This document shows, one piece after another, positions 8,326 through 16,518 of a stretch of DNA of 64,000 bases. Where the stretch lies: contig NZ_AP022589.1 in NCBI RefSeq assembly GCF_010731755.1, positions 1,488,001-1,552,000 on the forward strand, read 5' to 3'. Made by a program: the position numbers and the translations under genes. Source of the DNA: Mycolicibacter minnesotensis (GTDB taxonomy: Bacteria > Actinomycetota > Actinomycetes > Mycobacteriales > Mycobacteriaceae). The stretch's first letter is position 1, and each line of letters opens with the position of its first letter. Below the pieces are notes generated by a model, which was given only the letters and a program-made list of their open reading frames with translations, was not told the origin of the DNA and made no database searches.

Positions 8326-9186
8326 CGGCTCAGGGACTCGGGGCCGCCAGCCGCGCGACCGCAGGGCGTCGGTCACCCGCCCGACGACGTCGGCCGGTTT
8401 GTCCTCGCTGATCACCCGGATGTTGATCCAGCCCAGGGACTCCAGCCTGCGCTGACGACGCTGGTCCTTGACGTACTGCGGACGGTCGGTGCGGTGTTGG
8501 TCGCCGTCGTACTCTGCGGCCACCCGATATCTGTCCCAGCCCATGTCCAGATAGGCAAACGGCGCATAGCTGCGGTCACACACCGGGATTTGGGTGGCCG
8601 GAGTCGGCAGGCCGGCATCGATGAGCAGCAGCCGCAGCCAGGTCTCCCTGGGCGAGGCCGCCCCGGCGTCCACGAGTGGCAGCACCGCGCGCAGCCGGCG
8701 TAAACCCCGTGCACCGCGGTGATGCTTGGCGATCAGCAGGACATCCTCGATGCTGAACGGAGTGGCCCGGGCCAGGGCGTCGAGCCGGGCCAGGGCCTTG
8801 TCGCGGGGTAGGTGACGGGCCAGGTCGTAAGCGGTGCGGGCCGAGGTGGTGACCGGCAGGCCGGCGACTTTGGTTGTTTCGCCTTCCGCCAAGGTTTCGT
8901 CGCGAGTGATCAGGCCCCGTTGTGAACGTGCATCGGTCGCGATGAGCTCGACAACGACGTTGCGGTCGACCCATTGGGCCCCATGCAGGGCGGAGGCCGC
9001 GACCCCGGCGATCACTCCTTTACGCCCGCCGCTCAGCCAAGCCGCCCTCGTGCGGTCACGCAGCGTGGGAGTCGCGTCTTTGCTCAGGTAGATACCGCGG
9101 TAGAGACGGCGATACCAACGCTGCAATTCGTGGCGCGTCAGCCGGCCTGCAGCGATCGCCTCGCTGCCGATGAAAACCCCGTCCAT
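8137..9186 (-). CDS. DUF559/VSR-like endonuclease-fold protein with antisense C-terminal extension
   Basis: A 349-residue protein like M. tuberculosis Rv3714c. The N-terminal part resembles AbiEi-type winged-helix regions (TRHELQRWYRRLYRGIYL). Residues about 210-275 form the VSR-like nuclease fold, with EYDGDQH and a following D..R...L..LGW pattern. The biological role is unknown. The last 62 or so codons run antisense through the end of the rubredoxin reductase, and TGA and TAA triplets sit just out of frame near 8325-8335. The domain proper therefore ends near 8326 and the tail probably arose by a small indel or stop loss. A short terminator-like inverted repeat separates it from recR. Confidence 0.75.
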   Translation of the reverse strand: MDGVFIGSEAIAAGRLTRHELQRWYRRLYRGIYLSKDATPTLRDRTRAAWLSGGRKGVIAGVAASALHGAQWVDRNVVVELIATDARSQRGLITRDETLAEGETTKVAGLPVTTSARTAYDLARHLPRDKALARLDALARATPFSIEDVLLIAKHHRGARGLRRLRAVLPLVDAGAASPRETWLRLLLIDAGLPTPATQIPVCDRSYAPFAYLDMGWDRYRVAAEYDGDQHRTDRPQYVKDQRRQRRLESLGWINIRVISEDKPADVVGRVTDALRSRGWRPRVPEPLSRLQHLGDGHSGGDPRARGSDLLRDAGCHDCHQHTVALVVGHESAAVVFDQMHGVAGPRMA

Positions 9187-9223
9187 GACGGAATGATGCC
9201 AATCCCGACTGACATCGCCCGAG

Positions 9224-9272
9224 ACCGACGTTTTGCAGAGAAAATGCGAGAACGCGCCTGCAAAACGTCGGT
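9224..9272. terminator. 15-bp perfect inverted repeat, likely terminator downstream of recR
   Basis: ACCGACGTTTTGCAG (9224-9238) pairs perfectly with CTGCAAAACGTCGGT (9258-9272) across a 19-nt loop, and two further bases pair outside a single mismatch. It lies 13 bp beyond the recR stop and upstream of the DUF559 gene on the same strand. No long U-tract follows, as is usual for mycobacterial terminators. It could also be one copy of a dispersed intergenic repeat. Confidence 0.6.
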
Positions 9273-9285
9273 TTCGAGGGAAAGA

Positions 9286-9897
9286 TCAGGCCATGGCGCG
9301 CCGGCCGGTGAAGGCCCGGCCCAGGGTCAGCTCGTCAGCGAACTCCAGATCACCACCCATCGGCAACCCGGACGCCAGACGCGTCACGCTCAATCCGGGG
9401 ATGTCACGCAGCACCCGCACGAGGTAGGTGGCAGTGGCCTCGCCCTCGGTGTTGGGGTCGGTGGCGATGATCACCTCACTGACGTCGACCCCGTCGATGC
9501 GCTCCCCGACCCGATTCAGCAGCTCACGCACCCGCAGCTGCTCCGGCCCGATCCCCGACAAGGGATCCAGCGCACCACCGAGCACGTGATAGCGACCCCG
9601 GAACTCCCGGGTGCGCTCGATGGCCGCCACATCCTTGGGCTCTTCGACGACGCAGATCTGGGCGACGTCGCGGCGCGCGTCCCCGCAGATCCGGCAGCGC
9701 TGCGCGTCGGCGACGTTGCCGCAGACCTCACAGAACTGCACCCCATCGCGGACCTTGGTCAAAACGGCGGTAAGTCGGTCGATCTCCGGCGGCTCCACCG
9801 ACAGCAGATGAAACGCGATCCGCTGGGCACTCTTGGGGCCGATGCCCGGCAGCTTGCCCAGCTCGTCGATCAGGTCCTGAACCGGACCCTCAAACAC
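9286..9897 (-). CDS. recR: recombination mediator protein RecR
   Basis: A 203-residue protein. An N-terminal helix-hairpin-helix ([20 protein letters not shown]) is followed by a four-Cys zinc finger (CEVCGN...CRICG, residues about 56-72) and a TOPRIM domain ([14 protein letters not shown] onward, with [12 protein letters not shown]). RecR with RecO loads RecA on gapped DNA. The GTG start directly follows the ybaB stop with no gap, which supports co-transcription. Confidence 0.97.
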   Translation of the reverse strand: MFEGPVQDLIDELGKLPGIGPKSAQRIAFHLLSVEPPEIDRLTAVLTKVRDGVQFCEVCGNVADAQRCRICGDARRDVAQICVVEEPKDVAAIERTREFRGRYHVLGGALDPLSGIGPEQLRVRELLNRVGERIDGVDVSEVIIATDPNTEGEATATYLVRVLRDIPGLSVTRLASGLPMGGDLEFADELTLGRAFTGRRAMA

Positions 9898-10233
9898 CTA
9901 GGCTCCCGGCATGCCGAGCGCGCCACCCATGCCACCGGCCAGCGGTGACAACCGCTGCTGGGCCAGCGTGTGCGCCTTCTTCGAGGCGTCTGCAAGCGCT
10001 CCCACGATCAAGTCCTGCAAGGTCTCGACGTCCTCGGGGTCGACGACCTTCGGGTCGATGTGCACAGCGAGCACCTCGCCACTGCCGTTGGAGGTGACCT
10101 TGACCAGGCCTCCGCCGGCCTCACCGTGCACCTCGGTGACCGCCAACTCCTGCTGTGCCTGCAGCAGTCGCTGCTGCATCTGCTGGGCCTGGGCCAGCAG
10201 CGCCGACATGTCGGGCGGGCCTCCTGGTTGCAT
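9898..10233 (-). CDS. YbaB/EbfC family nucleoid-associated protein
   Basis: A 111-residue protein with the YbaB pattern: an N-terminal Gln-rich amphipathic helix ([19 protein letters not shown]), then a beta region beginning [16 protein letters not shown], then a helix. It ends in a Gly/Met-rich tail, as in Rv3716c. YbaB proteins bind DNA as dimers and are almost always next to recR, and often dnaX, as here. Confidence 0.95.
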   Translation of the reverse strand: MQPGGPPDMSALLAQAQQMQQRLLQAQQELAVTEVHGEAGGGLVKVTSNGSGEVLAVHIDPKVVDPEDVETLQDLIVGALADASKKAHTLAQQRLSPLAGGMGGALGMPGA

Positions 10234-10342
10234 GACACTCCCTTTGCATTCGATCGTGTGCGCGGTCTCGACCGGATTGCGGCTTGGTTACAGCTGAAGA
10301 GACCCGGCGCGCGTGAGAACTCCAGCGTAGTCGGCCCCGGCC

Positions 10343-10348
10343 TACCTT
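10343..10348 (+). promoter_or_regulatory. -10 hexamer TACCTT for leaderless amidase gene
   Basis: TACCTT (TANNNT) ends 6 nt before the GTG at 10355. The same spacing and a GTG start occur at the paralogue at 35872. Confidence 0.5.
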
Positions 10349-10354
10349 GGCGGT

Positions 10355-11113
10355 GTGCGCGTACCAGTTCTTGTCCGTGTCGGCACCGCGATCACCACCG
10401 GCCTGATGGTGGCCGCCGTCGTGCCGAACCCACCGCTGTCCTCGGCTGCCCCCGTGGCCGGCATGATCGTCTTCCTCGACCCCGGGCACAGCGGTGCCGG
10501 CGACCCGGCTGCCCTGAGCCGTCAGGTGCCCAACGGCCGGGGCGGCACCAAGAACTGCCAGACCAGCGGCACCGCCACCAATTCCGGCTATCCCGAGCAC
10601 AGCTTCACCTGGGACACCACCCTGCGGATCCGCCAAGCCCTCACTGCCGCGGGCGTCCGCACGGCAATGTCGCGAGGCGACGACACCGGGCCTGCTCCAT
10701 GCGTCGACGCCCGCGCCGCCGCCGCCAACACGCTGCACCCCAATGCCATCGTCTCCATCCATGCTGACGGCGGACCTGCCAACGGCCACGGTTTCCACGT
10801 CAACTACTCCGCGCCACCGCTGAACCCGGCCCAAGAAGGTCCGGCGGTGCGATTAGCCCAGGTCATGCGCGGACAGCTGCAGGCCGCGGGCATTCCGCCG
10901 GCCAACTACATCGGCACCGACGGCCTGAAGGGACGGGCCGATCTGGCCGGCCTGAACCTGGCCGAATATCCGTCGGTCCTGGTCGAGCTGGGCAACATGA
11001 AGAACGCGAGCGATGCGGCCCTGATGGAGAGCCCCGCGGGCCGCCAGCGCTACGCCGACGCAGTGGCTCGTGGCGTCGTCGGATTTCTGAGCGGTCAATC
11101 GCAACTGCCCTGA
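10355..11113 (+). CDS. exported N-acetylmuramoyl-L-alanine amidase, Rv3717 type (copy 1)
   Basis: A 252-residue Amidase_3 zinc enzyme with a signal peptide (hydrophobic core residues 8-24, Ala-rich cleavage region near SSAAP). Zinc ligands are His in FLDPGHSG, Glu in YPEHSF and His in SIHADG; the catalytic Glu is in VELGNM. Like Rv3717 it lacks a cell-wall-binding domain, so it probably trims peptidoglycan fragments in the periplasm. CQTSG and PCVDAR supply two cysteines that could form the disulfide seen in Rv3717. The start is the GTG that directly follows the TANNNT promoter. A close paralogue lies at 35872-36612. Confidence 0.93.
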   Translation: MRVPVLVRVGTAITTGLMVAAVVPNPPLSSAAPVAGMIVFLDPGHSGAGDPAALSRQVPNGRGGTKNCQTSGTATNSGYPEHSFTWDTTLRIRQALTAAGVRTAMSRGDDTGPAPCVDARAAAANTLHPNAIVSIHADGGPANGHGFHVNYSAPPLNPAQEGPAVRLAQVMRGQLQAAGIPPANYIGTDGLKGRADLAGLNLAEYPSVLVELGNMKNASDAALMESPAGRQRYADAVARGVVGFLSGQSQLP

Positions 11114-11207
11114 ACCTGCCCCGGCGGCGCTACCGAAACTGGAACCGCCGCATCGCACCGGCGGCGCTGCGTGCGCATCGGCCGATCCGCCACTAGCGTG
11201 GAGGGCG

Positions 11208-12587
11208 ATGTCCGTTCGGCCGGCCGATACACCGACATCCCACACAGGGGGGGTGCAGCGGCTGCTGGCCAGCTACCGCAACATTCCCGTCGACGCGTCG
11301 GTCCGGCTGGCCAAGCCCACTTCCAATCTGTTCCGGGCCCGCAGGAAGCGGCAGGCGCCCGGCCTGGACACCTCGGGTCTGGTGCGTGTCCTCGCCGTCG
11401 ACCCGCAGAATCGCACCGCCGACGTCGAAGGCATGTGCACCTACGAGGACGTGATCGCCGCCACCCTGCCCTACGGGCTGACCCCGTTGGTGGTCCCGCA
11501 ACTGAAAACGATCACGGTGGGGGGCGCGGTCAGCGGCCTGGGTATCGAGTCGGCGTCATTCCGCAACGGGTTGCCCCACGAGTCGGTGTTGGAGATGGAC
11601 GTGCTCACCGGCAGCGGCGACCTGCTGACCGTGTCGCGGGATCAGCATGAAGACCTGTTCCACGCGTTTCCGAACTCCTATGGAACCTTGGGATACGCGA
11701 CCCGACTGCGGATCGAGCTTGAGGACGTCAAGCCCTTCGTCGCGTTGCGGCACATCCGTTTCAATTCGCTGTCCGAATTGGTCGCCACGATGGACCGCAT
11801 CATCGACACCGGCGGCTTCGAGGGAGTCCCGGTGGACTACCTCGATGGAGTGGTGTTCTCGCCGCGGGAGAGCTATCTGTGCGTCGGGATAGCGACCGAC
11901 TCCCCCGGCGCGGTCAGCGACTACACCGGCCAGCGGATCTACTACCGCTCGATCCGCCACCCACACGGAATCAAAGACGACCGGCTGACCATCCACGACT
12001 ACCTGTGGCGCTGGGACACCGACTGGTTCTGGTGCTCACGGGCCTTCGGTGCCCAGCGCCCGCTGGTGCGGCGCTGGTGGCCGCGCCGCTACCGGCGCAG
12101 CAGCGTCTACTCGAAGCTGATCGCCTATGACCGACGGTTCGCCATCGCCGACCGGATCGAAAAACGCAACCATCGCCCGCCGCGCGAGCGAGTGGTGCAG
12201 GACGTTGAGGTTCCGCTGGAACACTGCCGGGAATTTCTGGACTGGTTCTTCGCCAACGTGCCGATCGAGCCGGTGTGGTTGTGTCCGTTGCGGCTGCGCG
12301 GCGACGAGGAGTGGCCGCTCTACCCGATCCGGTCTAACCACACCTACGTCAACATCGGGTTCTGGTCATCGGTGCCAGCCGGGGCCATCGAGGGAGCCAC
12401 CAATCGTCTGATCGAGTCCAAAGTGAGCGAGCTCGACGGCCACAAGTCGCTGTACTCCGACGCCTACTACACCCCCGGGGAGTTCGACGAGCTCTACGGC
12501 GGAGCGACCTACCGAATGTTGAAGAAGACCTACGACCCCGACTCGCGGCTGTTGGATCTGTATGCCAAGGCGGTGCGACGGCAATGA
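11208..12587 (+). CDS. FAD-linked oxidoreductase of the DHCR24/BfaA (TmsA) type
   Basis: A 459-residue FAD_binding_4 flavoprotein. The PP-loop region is around TITVGGAVSGLGIES (residues about 100-115), and the C-terminal half is Trp/Arg-rich (WRWDTDWFWC). It matches Rv3719. Homologues paired with a CFA-type methyltransferase reduce the 10-methylene intermediate in tuberculostearic (10-methylstearic) acid synthesis, so that role is inferred for this pair. The stop overlaps the following methyltransferase start by 4 bp, so the two are coupled. A TAGCGT hexamer ends 8 nt before the ATG. Confidence 0.82.
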   Translation: MSVRPADTPTSHTGGVQRLLASYRNIPVDASVRLAKPTSNLFRARRKRQAPGLDTSGLVRVLAVDPQNRTADVEGMCTYEDVIAATLPYGLTPLVVPQLKTITVGGAVSGLGIESASFRNGLPHESVLEMDVLTGSGDLLTVSRDQHEDLFHAFPNSYGTLGYATRLRIELEDVKPFVALRHIRFNSLSELVATMDRIIDTGGFEGVPVDYLDGVVFSPRESYLCVGIATDSPGAVSDYTGQRIYYRSIRHPHGIKDDRLTIHDYLWRWDTDWFWCSRAFGAQRPLVRRWWPRRYRRSSVYSKLIAYDRRFAIADRIEKRNHRPPRERVVQDVEVPLEHCREFLDWFFANVPIEPVWLCPLRLRGDEEWPLYPIRSNHTYVNIGFWSSVPAGAIEGATNRLIESKVSELDGHKSLYSDAYYTPGEFDELYGGATYRMLKKTYDPDSRLLDLYAKAVRRQ

Positions 12588-13885
12588 CCGTCCGCAGCGA
12601 GCAGGTGCGCATTCCGACGGGCCGATTGAGCCTCGCCCAGGTCTTGCAGACCCTGGCCACCGACGGACACCTGCCGCTGCGATTCACCGCCTACGACGGC
12701 AGTAGCGCCGGCCCCGACGACACACCCCTCGGCCTGGAGCTGTTGACTCCGCGGGGCACCACCTATCTGGTCACGGCTCCAGGCGACCTGGGTATGGCCC
12801 GCGCCTACATCGCCGGTGACCTACGACTGCACGGTGTGCATCCCGGCGACCCGTACCTGCTGCTCAAGGCGCTCGCCGATGAGGTGCACTTCAGGCGACC
12901 CTCGCCACGTGCCCTGGCCGCCATCGTGCGCTCGATCGGGATCGAGCACCTGGTGCCGATCCCGCCGCCACCCCAAGAAGCACTGCCCCGGTGGCGACGC
13001 ATCGCAGAAGGACTGCGGCACAGCAAATCTCGTGACGCCGGGGCCATTCACCATCACTACGACGTGTCCAATGACTTCTACGAGTGGGTGCTGGGGCCGT
13101 CGATGACCTACACCTGCGCGGTCTACCCACATCCGGACGCGACCTTGGAGCAGGCGCAGGAGAACAAATACCGGTTGATCTTCGACAAGCTACGACTGCA
13201 GCCCGGAGACCGCCTGCTTGACGTCGGCTGCGGCTGGGGCGGCATGGTGCGCTACGCCGCGCGCCACGGGGTGCACGCCATCGGTGCGACGCTGTCGGCC
13301 GAACAAGCCCGGTGGGCCCAGTGCGCGATCGCCGAGGCCGGCTTGTCCGAGCTCGCGGAGGTGCGGCACTGCGACTACCGCGACGTGGTCGAATCCGGAT
13401 TCGACGCGGTCTCCTCGATCGGGATGACCGAGCACATCGGTGTCGCCCACTACCCCGCTTACTTCGGCTTTCTCAAGTCCAGGCTGCGCCCAGGCGGACT
13501 ACTGCTCAACCACTGCATCACCCGGGCGGACAACAGATCTGGAGCGGCCGCGGGTGATTTCATCGACCGTTACGTGTTCCCCGATGGGGAGCTGGCCGGA
13601 TCTGGCCGGATCACCAGCGAGATCCAGGATGCGGGCCTGGAAGTGCTGCACTGCGAAAACCTGCGCAATCACTACGAACTGACCCTGAGGGACTGGTGCG
13701 CCAACCTGGTGGCGCATTGGGATGCGGCCATCCGTGAGGTCGGGCTGGCCACGGCAAAGGTGTGGGGGCTGTATATGGCCGGCTCCCGGTTGGGGTTTGA
13801 GCACAACGCGATTCAGCTTCATCACGTGTTGGCGGCCAACGGGGGCGGCGCCGGACTGCCGCTGCGACCGTGGTGGCAGCCCTGA
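12584..13885 (+). CDS. SAM-dependent fatty-acid methyltransferase, CFA-synthase family (copy 1)
   Basis: A 433-residue protein. The N-terminal domain (about 1-130) is shared with BfaB/UfaA1-type enzymes, and the C-terminal methyltransferase contains HHYDVSNDFYEWVLG and the SAM-binding LDVGCGWGG. It should add a methyl or methylene group to the double bond of membrane oleoyl chains. It is coupled to the preceding FAD oxidoreductase (ATGA overlap), the expected partner for 10-methyl fatty acids. A second copy lies 1.3 kb downstream. Compared with that copy it has an insertion (RSGAAAGD) in the loop before IDRYVFPDGE. Confidence 0.88.
   Translation: MTVRSEQVRIPTGRLSLAQVLQTLATDGHLPLRFTAYDGSSAGPDDTPLGLELLTPRGTTYLVTAPGDLGMARAYIAGDLRLHGVHPGDPYLLLKALADEVHFRRPSPRALAAIVRSIGIEHLVPIPPPPQEALPRWRRIAEGLRHSKSRDAGAIHHHYDVSNDFYEWVLGPSMTYTCAVYPHPDATLEQAQENKYRLIFDKLRLQPGDRLLDVGCGWGGMVRYAARHGVHAIGATLSAEQARWAQCAIAEAGLSELAEVRHCDYRDVVESGFDAVSSIGMTEHIGVAHYPAYFGFLKSRLRPGGLLLNHCITRADNRSGAAAGDFIDRYVFPDGELAGSGRITSEIQDAGLEVLHCENLRNHYELTLRDWCANLVAHWDAAIREVGLATAKVWGLYMAGSRLGFEHNAIQLHHVLAANGGGAGLPLRPWWQP
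13196..13263 (+). repeat. near-identical patch shared with 15806-15873
   Basis: These 68 nt, covering the SAM-binding motif codons, match 15806-15873 with one difference (13210 C versus 15820 T), whereas flanking codons differ at many third positions. This pattern suggests gene conversion between the two methyltransferase genes. Confidence 0.7.
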
Positions 13886-13888
13886 CCG

Positions 13889-15115
13889 TCAGCCTCGCCG
13901 CGCGAATGCGGGTGCCCGCTCGGGGCGCACCCCCACCCCGACGAGGTAGGCGGGTAGTGCCGACAGCCAGGGCAATGCGGCAAACAGGGTTGCCACCCCA
14001 GCAGGCGGGCTGACCGCCTTTCCGCGCAAGATCGGTTCCAGCGTCCGGTGCGCCACCCGCTGCACCGATTGGGTGACGACAGTGGGCAGCTCACGGCGCC
14101 GCTGCACCGCCGCCAGATCACGCCTGCTCACCCGGCCTTGCCGGAGCGGGTCAGCCAGGATGGTCGCGGCGGCCACCGCGTCCTGCACCGCCAGATTGAT
14201 GCCGACACCACCCATCGGCGACATGGCGTGCGCCGCGTCCCCGATGCAGAGCAGCCCATCAATGCTCCAGCGCCGCAACCTGTTCAATCGCACATCCAGA
14301 TGTTTGATGTCGTCCATGGTGCGCAGGGCCGACACGGTCTCGGCGGCCTCGGGGATGAGCTCGACCACGTCACGGCGGAAGGATTCGATACCGCGGGCCC
14401 GCACCTGGGCATCAGTGCCTTTGCGACCCAGGAATGCCACCTGGAAATAGCCGTCCCGCGGAATCATGATCGCGGCCCGCCCCCGCCCCAGGCGCGGCAG
14501 CAGCGTGGGCTCGGTGGCGGCGTTTGTCGGCAGCCTGAACCACCACACGTCGAAGTTCACCGGAAACTCGCGTAGGCCCAGCCCAGCGACCTGCCGCGCG
14601 ATCGACCACCGGCCATCACAGGCCACCGTGAGGTCGGCGCGCAGTTCACCGGGCCCGTCGCAATCCTTGTAGCGCACCCCGACGACCCGCCCGTGCTGGT
14701 AGATCAGGTCGGTGACCTCGGACTGCATACGCAAGGTGAACGTCGGCTCGGTCTGTGCGGATTCGGCAAGCAGGTTGAGCAGGTCCCACTGCGGCACCAT
14801 CGCGACGTAGGGGTGCGGCTGGCCACGGATCCGGCCGAAGTCGACCACCGTGACGTCGCGCCCGGCCACATCAAGGCTGATCTGGTGGATCTGACTGTGC
14901 GCCAAAGCCGTGAAGCGCTCCCAGAGCCCCAGCTCGTCGAGCAGCCGCAGTGTGGTCGGGTGCACGGTGTCGCCACGGAAGTCGCGCAGAAAGTCGGCGT
15001 GCTTCTCCAACAATGTCACCTGCACGCCGGCCCGAGCCAGTAACAGGCCGAGAACCATGCCTGCAGGGCCACCACCGACGATCGCGCAGGTGGTGGTTCC
15101 GGTCATGTCGCCCAT
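13889..15115 (-). CDS. FAD-dependent monooxygenase (PHBH/UbiH fold)
   Basis: A 408-residue flavoprotein hydroxylase. The dinucleotide-binding GGGPAG lies near residue 15, a DG motif near 170 (VACDGRWS), and the GD motif at about 290 (IGDAAHAMSPMGGVGIN). The substrate is unknown. Plasticity-type aromatic hydroxylases and halogenase-like enzymes share this fold. It is wedged between two parallel methyltransferase paralogues but on the opposite strand, only 3 bp from the first one's stop. An ATG at 15106 is an alternative start that gives MTGTTTCAIVGGG. Confidence 0.85.
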   Translation of the reverse strand: MGDMTGTTTCAIVGGGPAGMVLGLLLARAGVQVTLLEKHADFLRDFRGDTVHPTTLRLLDELGLWERFTALAHSQIHQISLDVAGRDVTVVDFGRIRGQPHPYVAMVPQWDLLNLLAESAQTEPTFTLRMQSEVTDLIYQHGRVVGVRYKDCDGPGELRADLTVACDGRWSIARQVAGLGLREFPVNFDVWWFRLPTNAATEPTLLPRLGRGRAAIMIPRDGYFQVAFLGRKGTDAQVRARGIESFRRDVVELIPEAAETVSALRTMDDIKHLDVRLNRLRRWSIDGLLCIGDAAHAMSPMGGVGINLAVQDAVAAATILADPLRQGRVSRRDLAAVQRRRELPTVVTQSVQRVAHRTLEPILRGKAVSPPAGVATLFAALPWLSALPAYLVGVGVRPERAPAFARRG

Positions 15116-15187
15116 GAAGAGGAGACGTTACGCGTGATTGAGGTGGTGTCCGGGCGGTTATCCGCATCTGGACAAGGAGGGAAAGCC

Positions 15188-16504
15188 ATGACAGCGAAAA
15201 CGCTGACGAGAGATGCCGCGACCGCCACGAACGGCAAGCTGGGGCTGGCCGAGATTCTGGTGCTACTGGCCGGCGGGGGGCAGCCGCCGCTGAAGATCTC
15301 CGCCTACGACGGCAGCAGCGCCGGACCCAGTGACGCGGAACTGGGTGTGGACCTGCTGAATCCGCGGGCCACCAATTACCTGGCCACTTCGCTCGGCCAA
15401 CTCGGGATAGCCCGCGCCTACGTTGCGGGCGACCTGGAACTGCACGGTGTGCATCCGGGCAATCCCTATGACGTGCTCAACGCCATGGCGGATCTCGAAT
15501 TCAAACACCCGTCGCCGCGCGATCTGGCCAACATCGTCCGCTCCATCGGGCTGAGAAACCTCAAGCCGATCGCGCCTCCCCCGGAAGAGGCGCCACCGAA
15601 GTGGCGGCGCAACGCCAGCGGACTGCGACACAGCAAGTCACGCGACGCCGACGCGATCCATCACCACTACGACGTGTCGAACACCTTCTACGAGTGGGTG
15701 CTGGGCCCGTCGATGACCTACACCTGCGCGATCTACCCGCACCCCCAGGCGACGCTGGAAGAGGCCCAGGAGAACAAGTACCGGCTGATCTTCGACAAGC
15801 TGCGCCTGCAGCCCGGAGATCGCCTGCTTGACGTCGGCTGCGGCTGGGGCGGCATGGTGCGCTACGCCGCGCGACGCGGTGTGCATGCACTCGGTGCCAC
15901 GCTGGCTGCAGAGCAGGTCGCCTGGGCGCAGCAGGCGATCGCCGATGAAGGGCTCACCGAGTTCGCTGAAGTCCGGCATTGCGACTACCGCGACGTGCCA
16001 GAGACCGAGTTCGACGGCGTCTCGTCGATCGGCATGACGGAGCACATCGGGGTGAAGAACTACCCGGCTTATTTCGGTTTCCTCAAATCGAAACTGCGCA
16101 CGGGTGGCTTGCTGCTCAACCACTGCATCACCACGGCGGACAATTCCGTCTACAAGGGCGACCCCTTCACCGACCGGTACGTCTTTCCCGACGGCGAGAT
16201 CACTGGCGTGGGAAACATCACCGCCGAGATCCAGCAGACCGGCCTCGAGGTTCTGCACGAGGAGGACTTCCGGCTCCACTACGCCAAGACGCTGCGCGCC
16301 TGGTGCCAGAACCTGGTGGACCACTGGGACGAGGCCGTCGCCGAAGTCGGGCTGGGCCGGGCCAAGGTGTGGGGCCTGTACATGGCGGCGGCGGTAATCG
16401 GCTTCGAGCGCAACCAATGCCAGCTACACCATGTGCTGGCCGGCAACGTCGACGAGCAAGGTGGGGATGGGGGCCTGCCGTTGCGCCCTTGGTGGACCCC
16501 CTAG
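15188..16504 (+). CDS. SAM-dependent fatty-acid methyltransferase, CFA-synthase family (copy 2)
   Basis: A 438-residue paralogue of the protein at 12584. It shares the same N-terminal block (KISAYDGSSAGP), HHYDVSNTFYEWVLG and LDVGCGWGG. The ATG at 15188 has a strong Shine-Dalgarno (AAGGAGGG, 6 nt upstream), which decides it over the in-frame start at 15134. Unlike copy 1 it stands alone, with its own leader, no adjacent oxidoreductase, and the monooxygenase gene divergent upstream. It may make a different modification, for example a cyclopropane or a different position. Convergent with dnaX, 14 bp away. Confidence 0.88.
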   Translation: MTAKTLTRDAATATNGKLGLAEILVLLAGGGQPPLKISAYDGSSAGPSDAELGVDLLNPRATNYLATSLGQLGIARAYVAGDLELHGVHPGNPYDVLNAMADLEFKHPSPRDLANIVRSIGLRNLKPIAPPPEEAPPKWRRNASGLRHSKSRDADAIHHHYDVSNTFYEWVLGPSMTYTCAIYPHPQATLEEAQENKYRLIFDKLRLQPGDRLLDVGCGWGGMVRYAARRGVHALGATLAAEQVAWAQQAIADEGLTEFAEVRHCDYRDVPETEFDGVSSIGMTEHIGVKNYPAYFGFLKSKLRTGGLLLNHCITTADNSVYKGDPFTDRYVFPDGEITGVGNITAEIQQTGLEVLHEEDFRLHYAKTLRAWCQNLVDHWDEAVAEVGLGRAKVWGLYMAAAVIGFERNQCQLHHVLAGNVDEQGGDGGLPLRPWWTP

Positions 16505-16518
16505 GAAAGCCTGTCGCG

